DNA from: Hyunsoonleella pacifica
Lineage (GTDB): Bacteria > Bacteroidota > Bacteroidia > Flavobacteriales > Flavobacteriaceae
NCBI RefSeq assembly: GCF_004310335.1
Contig: NZ_SIRS01000002.1
Location: 496,001 to 560,000, forward strand
Direction of reading: 5' to 3'
DNA: 64,000 bases
Shown: positions 27,863 through 36,505 of the stretch, piece by piece
How positions within the stretch are numbered: position 1 is the stretch's first letter
Layout of the letters: the number at the start of each line of letters is the position of its first letter
Program-made: the position numbers and the translations under genes
Notes under the pieces: generated by a model
The model's input: only the letters and a program-made list of their open reading frames with translations
Database searches by the model: none
Told to the model about the DNA's origin: nothing

Positions 27863-30124
27863 ATGGAATACTTAGCAGGAAATATTGAAATTGAAAATAA
27901 ACCTATAGAAATTGATTTATGGGATAAAATCACTGAATTAATTGATAATGATAGGGGAGTTTTTGGTTATAAAATACCTTCATTAGGCGAAAGCGATTAT
28001 AATAATATCCCTTCGTTTGTATTAAGAAGTTCAAAGTATGGTATCATTATTTTTGAAATCATTGATGAAAAAATAGCAGATTTTGATGAAGAAAATGAAT
28101 ATTGGGAAACTTCAAATGGAGAATTTATATATTCAAGAGAATTAATAATTAACTTATACCTACAAGAACTAGAAACAAGATTAAAAAAAGATAGTAGAAT
28201 TTTCGATATTAGAAGAAATAAATGGTTAGAAGAAATTAATATTCAAAGTTATTTGATTTTCGGTTTTAATACAAATGAAGAAATAAGTGCTTTAAATCTG
28301 AAAGCCAAGAATCCAATTCTATCAAATTATATTTCTAGTGATAACTTAGATAATGACTTAAAATCACTATTGGATGTAAACCATAGTATTGACCAAAATA
28401 AAATAGATGTAATTGATGCTATTTTTGATGGTTCCGATGTTTTTAGTAAAACGAAGAAAAAGAAAATAATTGAGCAACCTGAAAATGTAAATGATTTTAT
28501 AAAAAAATCTCTAAACTATACTTTTAAATTAGACCATATACAACGTCAAGTTGCTTTACAAGTCCCACCAGGACCACAGAGAATAAGAGGCTTGGCAGGT
28601 ACAGGAAAAACTGTAATTCTTTGTATGAAAGCAGCACTAGCGCATAAAGCGTTTCCTGAAAAGAAAATACTATTTGTTTTTAATACTCAAAGTATGTATG
28701 GTCAAGTAAAGAAAGCAATTACTGAATACTATTTTAACGAAACAAAGACAATGCCTAATTGGGCTAACTTACATATTTTACACGCTTGGGGAGGAAGTAG
28801 TAAACCAGGAGTTTATTATAATACTGCAAATTCAGCTGGTGTAAAGCCAAAAACTTTTATGAATGTCAAGAATAGAGCTAATCCACTAGATGCAGTTTTT
28901 GAAGATTTATTATCAAGTTCAAAAAGTAAAATTATTCCAGAATATGATATTTCTTTAATAGATGAAGCACAAGATTTTTCTACATCATTTTTCGAAACGA
29001 TATTTCATATTACTAAATCTGTTAATGATGAAAATAATGATAAAAGAATAATTTGGGCTTATGATGAGTTCCAATCTCTTACAGATATAAAAATAAGAGA
29101 GCCTGAAGAGTTATTTGGAAAGGCTGATTCTGGAGAACCAAATATACCTAATTCTAAATTGGAAGGATATTATAAAGGAAAAATTGAAAAAGATTTTGTT
29201 TTACCTAATTCATATAGAAATCCAAGAATTAGTTTGATGGTTGCACACGGACTTGCTTTAGGTTTATATTCTAAATATGGAAAAGTACCGATGGAAGATA
29301 GTAAAGATTGGGTAGCTAGAGGATATGCTATTCACTCTCCAGACAAAAGGATTTTTGAAAGTGGTGACAATGTAAAAGTTGAAAGACCAGAAAGATTTAG
29401 TAAAAATATTCTCGAACGCTTGCTAAAAGAAAGTGATAGTGAGGAAAGAAAACTGGTACAGTTTAAAAAATTTGAAGATATTAACTCAGAATTAAATGCA
29501 GTAGTTTCAAAAGTTGAATGGTTAATTAATAATCAAAAAGTTGAACCCGAAGAAATAGTAATTATCAACTTAGATACAAGAAATTCAAGAAGTCAGTTCC
29601 AATATATCCGTCAACAATTAGATATTAAAGACATAAAAGCTATAACTCCAGGTTATGTAGAACGTTCAGATGTATTCAAAGAACCTGGTTTTGTTACTCT
29701 TACCACAGCTTTTAGAGCAAAAGGAAATGAAGCAAATATAGTATTTGTTATAAATACTCAGAAAGTTATAAACGACTCAACCTTTAGAATGAGAAATGCT
29801 ATTTTTGTTGCAATAACAAGGTCAAGAGGATGGAATTACATTTATGGGTATGGAGATAAAATTGATGATTTAGAAAAAGAAATTGATGATATAAAAACAG
29901 ATTATCCATTTTTTAACTTTCCATTCCCAAGTGAAGATGAAATAAAACGACGTTTAACAATATTACAAAGTAACAAGAATGTTGAAAAAGCGGATAAAGA
30001 AATTGATAAACTTCTAAAAGAAGCTGATTACAAGGCTTTATTACTAGAAAAACTTTCTAAAGACCCAGAACTATTAGCTGAAATATTGAAGTTAGAAAAG
30101 TCTAAAAAGAAAGAAAATGATTGA
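27863..30124 (+). CDS. UvrD/Rep-like superfamily 1 helicase with N-terminal accessory domain
   Basis: This 753-residue protein contains Walker A GLAGTGKT near residue 243, Walker B-type SLIDEAQDF near 365, a motif with AFRAKGNEANIVFVI, and the closing AITRSRGWNYIYG, all typical of UvrD-type SF1 helicases. Residues 1-200 hold a small alpha/beta domain (LRSSKYGIIIFEIID) resembling nuclease-related NERD modules, without catalytic residues I can assign. The C-terminal ~80 residues are charged and helical. It overlaps the downstream DUF2290-like gene by 8 bases, so both are expected in equal amounts. It probably acts on DNA, possibly in phage or plasmid defence, given the island context (inference). 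Confidence 0.8.
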   Translation: MEYLAGNIEIENKPIEIDLWDKITELIDNDRGVFGYKIPSLGESDYNNIPSFVLRSSKYGIIIFEIIDEKIADFDEENEYWETSNGEFIYSRELIINLYLQELETRLKKDSRIFDIRRNKWLEEINIQSYLIFGFNTNEEISALNLKAKNPILSNYISSDNLDNDLKSLLDVNHSIDQNKIDVIDAIFDGSDVFSKTKKKKIIEQPENVNDFIKKSLNYTFKLDHIQRQVALQVPPGPQRIRGLAGTGKTVILCMKAALAHKAFPEKKILFVFNTQSMYGQVKKAITEYYFNETKTMPNWANLHILHAWGGSSKPGVYYNTANSAGVKPKTFMNVKNRANPLDAVFEDLLSSSKSKIIPEYDISLIDEAQDFSTSFFETIFHITKSVNDENNDKRIIWAYDEFQSLTDIKIREPEELFGKADSGEPNIPNSKLEGYYKGKIEKDFVLPNSYRNPRISLMVAHGLALGLYSKYGKVPMEDSKDWVARGYAIHSPDKRIFESGDNVKVERPERFSKNILERLLKESDSEERKLVQFKKFEDINSELNAVVSKVEWLINNQKVEPEEIVIINLDTRNSRSQFQYIRQQLDIKDIKAITPGYVERSDVFKEPGFVTLTTAFRAKGNEANIVFVINTQKVINDSTFRMRNAIFVAITRSRGWNYIYGYGDKIDDLEKEIDDIKTDYPFFNFPFPSEDEIKRRLTILQSNKNVEKADKEIDKLLKEADYKALLLEKLSKDPELLAEILKLEKSKKKEND

Positions 30125-30911
30125 TTCAGTATTATCCAATATTGAGTTAACAAAAAATATTTTCAGGAAATTAATAGTTACCTCGAATTATAAAAAAACA
30201 TCTGAAAGTACCATTGGTTGGGATAAATACTCATCTGGTATATTTAAAAATTTATATGCCAAGGAGTATGAATCCCTAATTCGTAATAGACAATATAGTT
30301 TTTTATTAAAAGATGATTTAGGTTTTATCCAGTTTTATTACAAATGGAATAAATACAATGTTCTTGAAAAATTGAAAATGGCATATTACCCTTATCCTCT
30401 AAGAGTGAGAGATGATGTTGGAAGTATAGAAACATATATTGATGATTCTGATGATTTAGTATTAGAAGAATATTATTATGATTTATGGAATATTCTAAAT
30501 CATAATTTTGAACTTAATGTAGATGATGAAAATTTGGAAAAAGCATTGAAATATGCTATTAAATTTGGTAATACAGAAAATAAAGAGCAACTTATTTTAG
30601 GAAGGTTTGAAAGTAAATATGAATTTACAAATAGTTCACACTTAAGGATTGATTATGATTCGAAAGTAACTAGTCATCATAAGACAGAAATACAAATCGG
30701 AGCTATTAACGATTTAAGATTACCTTTAAATAGAATAATAAGTCCTTTTACTTTTTTTGATTTTATCTCAAAAAATATTTTCCGAAATGATAGAGATTTT
30801 ATCGATATTATTTCTTCCCAAAACTATTCAACAAACTTTAATAATTCTAAAAAATTATCATTTGAAATTAATCCTTTTGAAGAATCAAATATTTATGTAA
30901 GTCATCTATAA
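30117..30911 (+). CDS. DUF2290-like helicase partner
   Basis: The 264-residue product has no signal or membrane segment. Motifs YYPYPLRVRDD, SSHLRIDYDSKVTSHHKTEIQIG and LPLNRIISPFTFFDFI look like the DUF2290 family, from memory rather than a search. The HLR.DYD...HH segment is a candidate active or binding site. The gene starts inside the helicase gene (8-base overlap), so the two products very likely form one system. Function of the family is unknown to me. Confidence 0.6.
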   Translation: MIDSVLSNIELTKNIFRKLIVTSNYKKTSESTIGWDKYSSGIFKNLYAKEYESLIRNRQYSFLLKDDLGFIQFYYKWNKYNVLEKLKMAYYPYPLRVRDDVGSIETYIDDSDDLVLEEYYYDLWNILNHNFELNVDDENLEKALKYAIKFGNTENKEQLILGRFESKYEFTNSSHLRIDYDSKVTSHHKTEIQIGAINDLRLPLNRIISPFTFFDFISKNIFRNDRDFIDIISSQNYSTNFNNSKKLSFEINPFEESNIYVSHL

Positions 30912-30920
30912 AATATTATT

Positions 30921-31106
30921 CTATTTACCATAATTAACCCGTTTCTTAAAATCTATGACTTCATCTTTTAATTTCTTATTGGCATTTTCAATTAATTCAT
31001 TTTGAAGTTTCATAATGCGTAATAAATCGTGAATAGCATTTAGATTATCCAGTTGTGTATATACGATTCTCTCTAAGTCTGCTTTGGTGTATTTAGGATA
31101 TGGCAT
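30921..31106 (-). CDS. small coiled-coil protein, left copy of mirrored module
   Basis: This 61-residue protein is helical and charged (LDNLNAIHDLLRIMKLQNEL...). It is nearly identical to the product at 34250-34447: after about the first 10 residues the two differ at only a few positions. It is divergent from the XRE regulator gene at 31301 across a 194-bp gap, and the other copy is likewise divergent from an XRE gene. Such pairs suggest that the regulator controls the small gene. Function unknown; no toxin-like motif is seen. Confidence 0.65.
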   Translation of the reverse strand: MPYPKYTKADLERIVYTQLDNLNAIHDLLRIMKLQNELIENANKKLKDEVIDFKKRVNYGK

Positions 31107-31300
31107 AAAATTTGAAATAAAGTTATTAACAATAAAAATTTAATTAAAAATTACATTTATATAATTTTAACTTACATAATGTTAATTCAAACTTATAAAT
31201 TAAATTTTAAAAACACAAGTTTAGATTACTAAAAGTTAACTTAAACTTATGTTTTAGTAAGTATGTGTTATATCTTTAAAGTAGAATACATCAAATAGTT

Positions 31301-31507
31301 ATGGCAATAGAAAGGATAAATAGAATAAAAGAAGTATTAGTAATTCAAGGAAAATCGCAGGTTTGGCTTGCGGAAGAGTTGGGAAAAAGTACAACTTCTG
31401 TAACGGCTTTTTGCAATAATAAATCACAACCACATTTAAAAGATTTAAAAAAAATAGCTGAAATCTTGGATGTGGATATTAGAGAGTTATTAGTTTCTAC
31501 AAAATGA
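31301..31507 (+). CDS. XRE-family HTH regulator
   Basis: This 68-residue protein is a single Cro/CI-type helix-turn-helix (SQVWLAEELGKSTTSVTAFCNNKSQPHLKDL). Its last codons overlap the next gene by 4 bases (ATGA), making a two-gene operon. It probably binds the divergent spacer 31107-31300 and represses itself and the small coiled-coil gene. Confidence 0.85.
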   Translation: MAIERINRIKEVLVIQGKSQVWLAEELGKSTTSVTAFCNNKSQPHLKDLKKIAEILDVDIRELLVSTK

Positions 31508-31914
31508 TTGCCTTAGAGTTTCTAAAATCAGAATTAAAAAGTCATAACTTAGAATTAACCGCTAAAACCGATGGGAGGGAAGGGGCTGATTTTTTTATAG
31601 AAAACTACCAAATATACTTACAACCACTAGATTTAGATATTGTAAAACAAAGTATCAAAATAACAAAACAGGATTTAGGAGAATTAAACGATAACTTGTT
31701 TATCGCTTTAATTTTAATCATAGAGCAACAACCAAGAGTTGTTTATTTAATTCCACCCAAACAATTACAGGATTCTGATAATAATTTCTTCGTAGATAAT
31801 GAAGTGAGTTTAATGCCCAGTTTATCCAATTGGGAAATTAAAATATCAAGCAAAACTATAGGAGAGCTAGAAAAATACGCTTTAAATAATATGATTGACA
31901 AATTAAAAGTTTAG
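31504..31914 (+). CDS. unknown protein partner of XRE regulator
   Basis: The 136-residue product has no recognised family. It contains NLELTAKTDGREGADFFIENY near the N-terminus, an acidic middle (KQDLGELNDNLFIALILIIEQQ) and a helical end. It starts 4 bases inside the XRE gene. A decayed piece of a homologous gene (ELATKTDGRKVVDFLIGSK) lies after the second XRE gene at 33824-33889, showing that this gene was once part of the duplicated module. The ATP/DNA-related meaning of the TDGR segment is unclear. Possibly the effector of a regulator-effector pair. Confidence 0.6.
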   Translation: MIALEFLKSELKSHNLELTAKTDGREGADFFIENYQIYLQPLDLDIVKQSIKITKQDLGELNDNLFIALILIIEQQPRVVYLIPPKQLQDSDNNFFVDNEVSLMPSLSNWEIKISSKTIGELEKYALNNMIDKLKV

Positions 31915-31923
31915 TTTTTTAAT

Positions 31924-32612
31924 ATTATGTAAAATAGAACGTGCGTTTTTACCCAGATGAAGCGATGGCAAAACGGCCTCAGAAAACTTTGGTAAAACAA
32001 TAGGTGAAAGAGCGTATATATTTTAGAGGGCTAGTAATACATATTCTTAATAATAACAAGGTTTAAAGCTAGTTCAAAGCAATCTTAAGCTGTTAGATTG
32101 TTTTCTAAAATATAGCGATTGAGCCGTACATTGTTTCTAAAGTTTTGTGCAGCCTTGATTTTTTTGTTTCTTTTTTTATCAAGAAAAAAAGATATGCAAA
32201 CTCTAAAAATGTTTAATTATAGTTCTTTAGTTAACAAGTGTATAGAAATTTTAGAGCGTGGATTTGAGCTAGGGAAAATTTTATACTCTTGTGGCAAGCT
32301 TACGAGAATGTCGTAGAAAAAAATTTTACGGGATTTTCCTCGAATACGAGAATTATAATTAATAGCAAAAGGTTTAGCTTTTTTTGGTGTGGCCAAGCGA
32401 TGGCAAATTGAGTTTAAAAATAAATGCCATAAAGCATTTAATTTTTTAAAAACAATAAAGCGGTTGGGCGCGGCAATTTTACATAGCGTCTAATTATAGT
32501 ACAAACAGCAGGATGTTTCTTGTTTAGTACTAAACCAAAAAGCCAAATGTTTAATGACCCAATTACTAGAGTTTATTGTACGTACAAAACTTTCTGGGAT
32601 ATTTTACATAAT
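31924..32612 (+). mobile_element. ~0.7 kb non-coding element, copy 2 (left arm of palindrome)
   Basis: Ends are ATTATGTAAAATA (31924-31936) and TATTTTACATAAT (32600-32612). The interior matches copy 3 read on the other strand through most of its length (for example CAGATGAAGCGATGGCAAAA near the outer end and GGGAAAATTTTATACTCTTG in the middle). Hairpin AAATGC/GCATTT lies at 32422-32439. The short frame starting at 32119 inside it is not conserved in copy 1 and is not called. Confidence 0.7.
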
Positions 32613-32682
32613 ATAAATTATAGTACAAATGTAATTATGTTGTTTGTTTTTCCAAACGTACATTTGATATCTATAATTCTAC

Positions 32683-33385
32683 ATTATGTAAAATATCCCC
32701 AGAATATGTAGTCTATTTAAAGAAACTTTCGTCTGGGGGTCATTAAACATTTTGCTTTTTTAATTTCTTTTGATTCGTCTAGAATTGAAAATTTCGTCGG
32801 TATGTACTATAATTTGCCGTTATGTAAAATATCCGCTCCCAAGCGCTATATTGCTAAATAAAATCAAATTGCTTTATGGCAATTTATTTTAACCACAATT
32901 TGCCAACGCTTGCCAGCGCATAATAAAAGCTTCGTTTTGGCTACCTATTATAATTCTCGTAAACAGGAAAATGTACGTCAAAAAAAATTTTAAGCGATTC
33001 TCGTCAAGGTTGCCGCAAGAGTATAAAATTTTCCCTTGCTCAAATCCACGCACTAAAATTTCTATACACTTGCTTTATTTGGCGTTTGTTTTAAACTTTC
33101 AAGTGTTTGCATATCTTTTTGTCTTGATACAAAAAGAAACAAAAAAATCAAGGCTGCAGAACCCTTTGGAAACAATGTACGGCTCAACCGCTATATTTTA
33201 GAAAATCTAGGAACGTCTTAAGACTGCTTAGAAATTATATTGAAACTTTGGTTAGTATTTATAATATGTATGGCTAGCTCTCTAAAATATGGCCGCTCAT
33301 TTCACCTATTGTTTTGACCAAAGTTTTCTGAGGCCGTTTTGCCATCGCTTCATCTGGGTAAAAACGCACGTCTATTTTACATAAT
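32683..33385 (-). mobile_element. ~0.7 kb non-coding element, copy 3 (right arm of palindrome)
   Basis: Ends are ATTATGTAAAATA (32683-32695) and TATTTTACATAAT (33373-33385). Inverted relative to copy 2 and separated from it by a 70-bp centre (32613-32682). Together they form an imperfect palindrome of about 1.46 kb. Hairpin AAATTGC/GCAATTT lies at 32866-32885, one base pair longer than in copy 2 but symmetric, which points to conserved pairing. Confidence 0.7.
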
Positions 33386-33600
33386 ATATTAATGGTTGAC
33401 AGTTTTGATACACACAAGTCGCACCAAAGTTATGTTTTTCGGTTCGTGAAATACAAGGGTAAAATGAAATAAAGCTATTTAGCCAACGCTTCACCCAACG
33501 CACCGTAAACCGCTTTATCCCTTGCATTTGACTCATTCAAAACAAATTATACGGTTTGCCTTGGCAATATTGTTAAGGTTTAACTTTTAATATTTTTATT

Positions 33601-33801
33601 ATGGATGTTTATTATCTTTTTTATTTCAGAATTACACCTCGTAATAGTCGTTTTCCTAATCGTCGTTTTTTATTCTTAAATGTAGAGCGCAGGTGTCGTT
33701 TTAAAATAACTTATATGCCTAAAAGCCTAATTTATGTATATGCTATTCAGTTATTTTGGGTAGAGCTTGGCATCACTAATTTTCCACCTCCTCCATCTTA
33801 G
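33601..33801 (+). other. possible small RNA or 66-codon frame ending in a terminator
   Basis: An ATG-started frame (66 residues, basic, Arg/Phe-rich, ending FPPPPS) runs to TAG 33799-33801, which lies inside the terminator hairpin at 33784-33813. A stop inside a terminator is unusual for a real gene and fits a small RNA or leader transcript better. 33386-33600 holds only the hairpin-rich CCAACGC text and no gene. Confidence 0.25.
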
Positions 33802-33813
33802 GAGGTTTTTTTT
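33784..33813 (+). terminator. intrinsic terminator
   Basis: ACCTCCT (33786-33792) pairs with AGGAGGT (33800-33806), followed by an eight-T tract. It ends a plus-strand transcript starting between the palindrome and this point. Confidence 0.75.
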
Positions 33814-33823
33814 GTTCTCAAAA

Positions 33824-33889
33824 CTACTTACTACCAATTAAAAAGTCAACCACTTTCCTCCCATCGGTTTTGGTTGCTAATTCGAAGAC
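33824..33889 (-). pseudogene. remnant of the 136-residue partner gene
   Basis: Reading minus-strand from 33889 gives VFELATKTDGRKVVDFLIGSK then TAG. This aligns with LELTAKTDGREGADFFI near the N-terminus of the protein at 31504. The expected start, ATG overlapping the XRE stop as TAATG, is in another frame and stops after four codons, so the copy is both frameshifted and truncated. Confidence 0.65.
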
Positions 33890-33890
33890 A

Positions 33891-34112
33891 TTAATTTTCT
33901 TCTTTTAATTTAAGGTCTTTGCAGACTTGCTTAAATACTTCGCAAGGGTCTACATCAATTGCTAAAGCAATTAGATATAATTCGTCAGCTCTAAGTTTAG
34001 TACGCTGATTATTAGCTAACTCACTAAGTCTAGTTTTACTTATTCCTGTTTTTCTTGAAACATCGGAACGATTAACTGATTTTCTTGATAGGAACAATCC
34101 TAATTCGGTCAT
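33891..34112 (-). CDS. XRE-family HTH regulator, right copy
   Basis: This 73-residue Cro/CI-type HTH (SDVSRKTGISKTRLSELANNQ) is divergent from the small coiled-coil gene at 34250 across 137 bp. It occupies the mirror position of the 31301 regulator but is clearly diverged in sequence from it. The spacer contains repeated TCCGAT/ATCGGA-type text (AATCGGAAT near 34218 and its inverse near 34160), possible operator half-sites. Confidence 0.8.
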   Translation of the reverse strand: MTELGLFLSRKSVNRSDVSRKTGISKTRLSELANNQRTKLRADELYLIALAIDVDPCEVFKQVCKDLKLKEEN

Positions 34113-34249
34113 TATTGTCTGATTTTAAGAACATAAATTTACATATTAAGATAAAGTATTCCGATTTTGTAAACTATTGATTTTTATTTTATCCGAAATA
34201 ATGTATATTTGTTCTGATAATCGGAATATTTAATCTTAAAACAAGAACA

Positions 34250-34447
34250 ATGCCAAGTTCAAGATATACAAAAGCACAATTAGAAGAGATAGTTTATACA
34301 CAACTTGATAACTTAAATGCTATTCACGACCTCTTAAGAATTATGAAACTTCAAAATGAACTTATTGAAAATGCCAATAAAAAATTAAAAGATGAAATTA
34401 TTGATTTTAAGAAACGGGTTAATTATGGGAGTGGAAAGTTTGAGTAA
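34250..34447 (+). CDS. small coiled-coil protein, right copy of mirrored module
   Basis: This 65-residue protein is nearly identical to the 30921-31106 product from LDNLNAIHDLLRIMKLQNEL through to KKRVNYG, differing mostly at the first residues and in a slightly longer tail (SGKFE). Near-identity at protein level while the flanking XRE genes have diverged suggests gene conversion or selection on this small protein. Promoter region is the 137-bp spacer shared with the XRE gene. Function unknown. Confidence 0.65.
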   Translation: MPSSRYTKAQLEEIVYTQLDNLNAIHDLLRIMKLQNELIENANKKLKDEIIDFKKRVNYGSGKFE

Positions 34448-34500
34448 ATTAGCTAATATCTCGTTTGCCTCTGTTTGCAAAATCTGACAGGTATATAAAT

Positions 34501-34578
34501 TTATTTTTTAGAAATTAAATCACTTATTCGTTTATCCAACTCATCAGTTGCTTTGATTTTAGAGTATTGGTCTTTCAC
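34501..34578 (-). CDS. possible 25-residue ORF
   Basis: GTG 34578 to TAA 34501 reads KDQYSKIKATDELDKRISDL, then ISKK. It lies just downstream of the coiled-coil membrane gene and looks coding-like (SHOCT-like helix), but is too short to be certain. It may be a remnant of a longer C-terminus. Confidence 0.2.
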   Translation of the reverse strand: MKDQYSKIKATDELDKRISDLISKK

Positions 34579-34598
34579 TTAGAATTTTTGATTAATGA

Positions 34599-36104
34599 TT
34601 ATATGACAATTTCATCATTATCATTAGGTATATCTTCTCCATTCTCACTAATTCCAGAAAGAGCCTTATCAACCACTTTTTCTTTATTACTTAACTTCTT
34701 TTTAGACTTCTTTTCTAACATTGCAGCGACTTTACCCATGCCAGGAATACCATGGAGCTTGTCAATAGTCATCTGAAATTTGTAACTCTGCTCTAATGCT
34801 TCCATAACTGGATGGTCTGATGCTTCATAATTAGATATAAGTTTTCCAGGATTTTCAGAAGAGACCTGTAAAAAGTTAGCAAGTAATCTAAATTTTAACT
34901 CTTCAGACTGCTCTGGATTCTCGATATTTTCAATTTGTGTTGACAAGCCTTCATACGTTTTACTTAAAACTTCTTTATGTGAATATTCCTCTATTAATCT
35001 CTTTGAAAGATTTAGCTTTTTGTTCGCTGAATAAGTAAACCATAATACTGGAATATACATTGGAATTATAGCTAGTACAAGTCTTGGAACACGAGTAATG
35101 ACTTGTTCAATTGTGATTCCTTGATATAAGAATACAATACTCACTATTACAGGTATTAAACTGACGACAATCATTAAATAAATACCTAGATTGAATCGTT
35201 CCTGTAATTTTTCGGAAGCCTCGACTTCCTTATCTTTTTTACTAGAAAAAGCTGAACTCAAACCTGCTGTTAAAGCATCAGGAAGCAATTTCGCAATGTC
35301 ATCATTGATTTTCTTGTATTGCTTTTTGTATTCGTCTTCAAATGACTGGTATTTATTGCCATACAAGGAATTAATCTCATCAACATTTTCAAAAGATTTA
35401 TCTATTTTCTCTTTCAGTTCCTCATATGATGCGTCTAACTCATCTTTTAAGCCTTCAATTTTGTTTTCCTCACCTGTATCTTCATCTGTTTGTGTATAAC
35501 CAAAAACCTCTAAATGTAGTTCGTCTATATCTTTTTTACGTTTATTTAATGCATTAAGGCTTACTGATGATTTCTCTAAATTTTCTTCAACTTTCAAAGT
35601 GAAATTATCAATTTCATCTAGTTGGGATTCTAAATCAGGATACTTTTCTAAAATGCTATCAATATTGCCAATTCTAGAATTAATTAGTTCTAGTTTTTTT
35701 TCAAATTCGGATTCTGCATCATCTAATCGACTTTTAGATTCGTCAACAGCTAGTTTAGATTGATTGGCTTCATTGCTGTAACCATTAATTTCGTTCTTGG
35801 TATTTCTTGCAGATTCTAATTCGTTTTCTAATTGTTCAACTAAACTCTTTGCTTCGACCAATTTGTCTTCAACTCTATTTCTATACTCTGATGCTTTTTT
35901 TGAACTCTGTTTAGCCTCTCTTTCATCATCAGAAGCTTTCCTTTCAATTTCAGCTTTGAGTTCTTGTGTAAATTTTTCCAAACCTCCTACTCTATCCCAG
36001 AGTTTTTGTCTTTCTTCTTCGAGATATTGTATTTGTTTAGCCTTTGAGTCGTCGAAAAATGCCATAATTCTATTTTTGAATTGAAAGCCCAATTTTTGTG
36101 CCAA
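34599..36104 (-). CDS. large coiled-coil membrane protein
   Basis: This 501-residue protein has residues ~20-270 as long, highly charged coiled coil, two membrane helices near 305-330 and 340-360 (LGIYLMIVVSLIPVIVSIVF; LVLAIIPMYIPVLWF), and a Lys/Asp-rich C-terminus (KKSKKKLSNKEKVVDKALSG). No enzyme motif is seen. The shape suits a membrane-anchored tether or sensor. It is the last gene of the repeat-bracketed island, and its upstream side is repeat copy F. It could be an effector in a defence setting, but nothing in its sequence proves that. Confidence 0.65.
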   Translation of the reverse strand: MAQKLGFQFKNRIMAFFDDSKAKQIQYLEEERQKLWDRVGGLEKFTQELKAEIERKASDDEREAKQSSKKASEYRNRVEDKLVEAKSLVEQLENELESARNTKNEINGYSNEANQSKLAVDESKSRLDDAESEFEKKLELINSRIGNIDSILEKYPDLESQLDEIDNFTLKVEENLEKSSVSLNALNKRKKDIDELHLEVFGYTQTDEDTGEENKIEGLKDELDASYEELKEKIDKSFENVDEINSLYGNKYQSFEDEYKKQYKKINDDIAKLLPDALTAGLSSAFSSKKDKEVEASEKLQERFNLGIYLMIVVSLIPVIVSIVFLYQGITIEQVITRVPRLVLAIIPMYIPVLWFTYSANKKLNLSKRLIEEYSHKEVLSKTYEGLSTQIENIENPEQSEELKFRLLANFLQVSSENPGKLISNYEASDHPVMEALEQSYKFQMTIDKLHGIPGMGKVAAMLEKKSKKKLSNKEKVVDKALSGISENGEDIPNDNDEIVI

Positions 36105-36224
36105 TTAACAATTTTTTAAGAAACACTAATTATTGACATAAATGAGCATTAATTACTGACAATGTGACATATATGTTTTTGAATTGTGCTAATTAATCCA
36201 TTTCATATACATTCCCCTACTCTC

Positions 36225-36457
36225 CTCGCCTACACTTTAGCCAACGCAGTTCGTCGCTTCGGGCAAAGAGTATTCCATTACCTTTTTTAAAAGAAACTTT
36301 AGGGAATAAATTTTTTCAAGAAACTGTAGAAAGGATTTGAGCTTTTATCCAAAGCTCAAGTTACATAACGCGAGAACATTATAGTACAAATATCATATTT
36401 CCATTATATCTTGTTGTTATGCCATTTGTAAGCTATAATTCTATATTATGTAAAACA
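36225..36457 (-). repeat. dispersed intergenic repeat, copy F (inverted) with element end
   Basis: Inverse of copy E: CGAAGCGACGAACTGCGTTGG, then block TAATGGAATACTCTTTGCCC, AAAGCTCAAGTTACATAACG as its inverse, ACTATAATGTTCTCGCG, and a lone element end ATTATGTAAAACA at 36445-36457 (12 of 13 match). It fills the gap between the coiled-coil gene and the DUF4132-type gene. Confidence 0.7.
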
Positions 36458-36505
36458 GAAAATCTGAATACAATACCACATCAAAAATAAGAACATTTTA
36501 AAATA

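Noticed and set aside
32119-33201. Several 60-76 codon plus-strand frames
   Set aside because: They lie inside the inverted non-coding elements and are not preserved between the three copies.
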